This document shows positions 63,790-64,000 of a stretch of 64,000 nt of DNA, in pieces. Location: the NCBI GenBank assembly GCA_963807775.1, contig CAWECY010000003.1, positions 310,001-374,000 of the forward strand. The letters are read 5' to 3'. The stretch comes from Bog-473 sp963807775 (GTDB taxonomy: Bacteria > Actinomycetota > Acidimicrobiia > Acidimicrobiales > RAAP-2). The position numbers were made by a program, and so were the translations under genes. Every line of letters starts with the position of its first letter. The first letter of the stretch is position 1. Under the pieces are notes generated by a model. The model was not told where the DNA came from. It searched no databases and was given only the letters and a program-made list of their open reading frames with translations.

Positions 63790-64000
63790 TTACACGGTCA
63801 GGAGGGACATGACCAGGCCGTCGAGGATGTCGGCTTCGGAGACCATGCAGTCGCGACAGCCGAACCGCCGCATCGCCTGGCGGAGTACGAGCGTCCCGCC
63901 GAAGATGACATCCTCGCGGCCCTCTGGTATTCCCGGCCGGGCCGCCCGTTCGGCCGCTGTCTCGCGGCCGAGGACGTCACACCACCGCTCGACCGCCGGA
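63790..64000 (-). CDS. Ppx/GppA phosphatase, C-terminal fragment
   Basis: The last 69 codons of a gene that runs off the right edge: EGREDVIFGGTLVLRQAMRRF, then CMVSEADILDGLVMSLLTV and a TAA stop. The GREDVI-GG and SEADILDGL blocks are signatures of exopolyphosphatase/guanosine pentaphosphatase proteins. The start and catalytic domain lie outside the window, so which activity dominates cannot be judged. It lies about 110 bases upstream of the coiled-coil methyltransferase gene on the same strand. Confidence 0.8.
   Translation of the reverse strand, partial: PAVERWCDVLGRETAAERAARPGIPEGREDVIFGGTLVLRQAMRRFGCRDCMVSEADILDGLVMSLLTV

Noticed and set aside
1..64000. CRISPR arrays, prophage, toxin-antitoxin, restriction or other defence genes
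   Set aside because: I looked for regular spaced repeats and for recognisable defence or phage proteins on both strands and saw none.

Overview
The window is high-GC DNA with dense GTG/TTG starts and GTGA/ATGA stop-start overlaps. It carries coenzyme F420 genes (cofD, cofE, two luciferase-like F420 oxidoreductases), a BTAD regulator, an actinobacterial-type sterol side-chain operon and much glycan-building machinery. Together these point to an actinomycete. Acidimicrobiia is my best guess, but that is inference from gene content, not a phylogenetic result.

Layout. (1) 1-19.6 kb is a sterol/acyl-CoA catabolism region. A tightly coupled minus-strand operon (chsE2, chsH2, chsE1, chsH1, ltp2-like; 6167 down to 1122) matches the mycobacterial igr operon that removes the last three-carbon piece of the sterol side chain. 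After a glutaminase, a plus-strand operon begins with a CYP125-like P450, followed by two F420-dependent oxidoreductases and a fucosyltransferase-like protein. An IS1380-family element with intact ends and a 5-bp target duplication (12907-14530) sits behind it. A second acyl-CoA dehydrogenase pair (15810-18170) is divergent from a FadA3-like thiolase (18385). Three promoters in this region carry KstR-like AACnnGTT palindromes. (2) 19.7-24.5 kb holds a methyltransferase, then a coupled mannose/glucose-phosphate set (SIS isomerase, Trm112-like, phosphomannomutase) and a CPBP protease. (3) 24.6-28.7 kb holds ftsH, an ECF sigma factor and its coupled DUF4349 membrane protein. (4) 28.9-34.1 kb holds a DUF5719 protein, a giant GT2 membrane protein and a small helical protein with a clear promoter. 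(5) 34.2-45.7 kb holds sugar-nucleotide and glycosyltransferase operons, an acyl-CoA ligase with an SDR, and cofD-cofE. (6) 45.7-52.8 kb holds a BTAD protein, an odd type-I tRNA with anticodon UAA, a second P450, a carboxylesterase, an NlpC/P60 peptidase, an acyltransferase and an epimerase. (7) 52.8-63.7 kb holds an aminotransferase, a GNAT and a second glycan island: GT2, GT4, GT2-GT4 fusion, two coiled-coil proteins and a lower-GC membrane protein. A Ppx/GppA fragment runs off the right edge.

How the parts fit. The catabolic half would take sterol side chains through P450 oxidation, beta-oxidation and retro-aldol cleavage under a KstR-type repressor, with F420 enzymes in the P450 operon and F420 cofactor genes nearby. 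The rest builds activated mannose-type sugars and assembles surface glycans.

Caveat. At least 14 single-base frame breaks affect 11 loci, including two in ftsH. Most look like consensus-sequence errors, so those genes are annotated here as single genes across the break.
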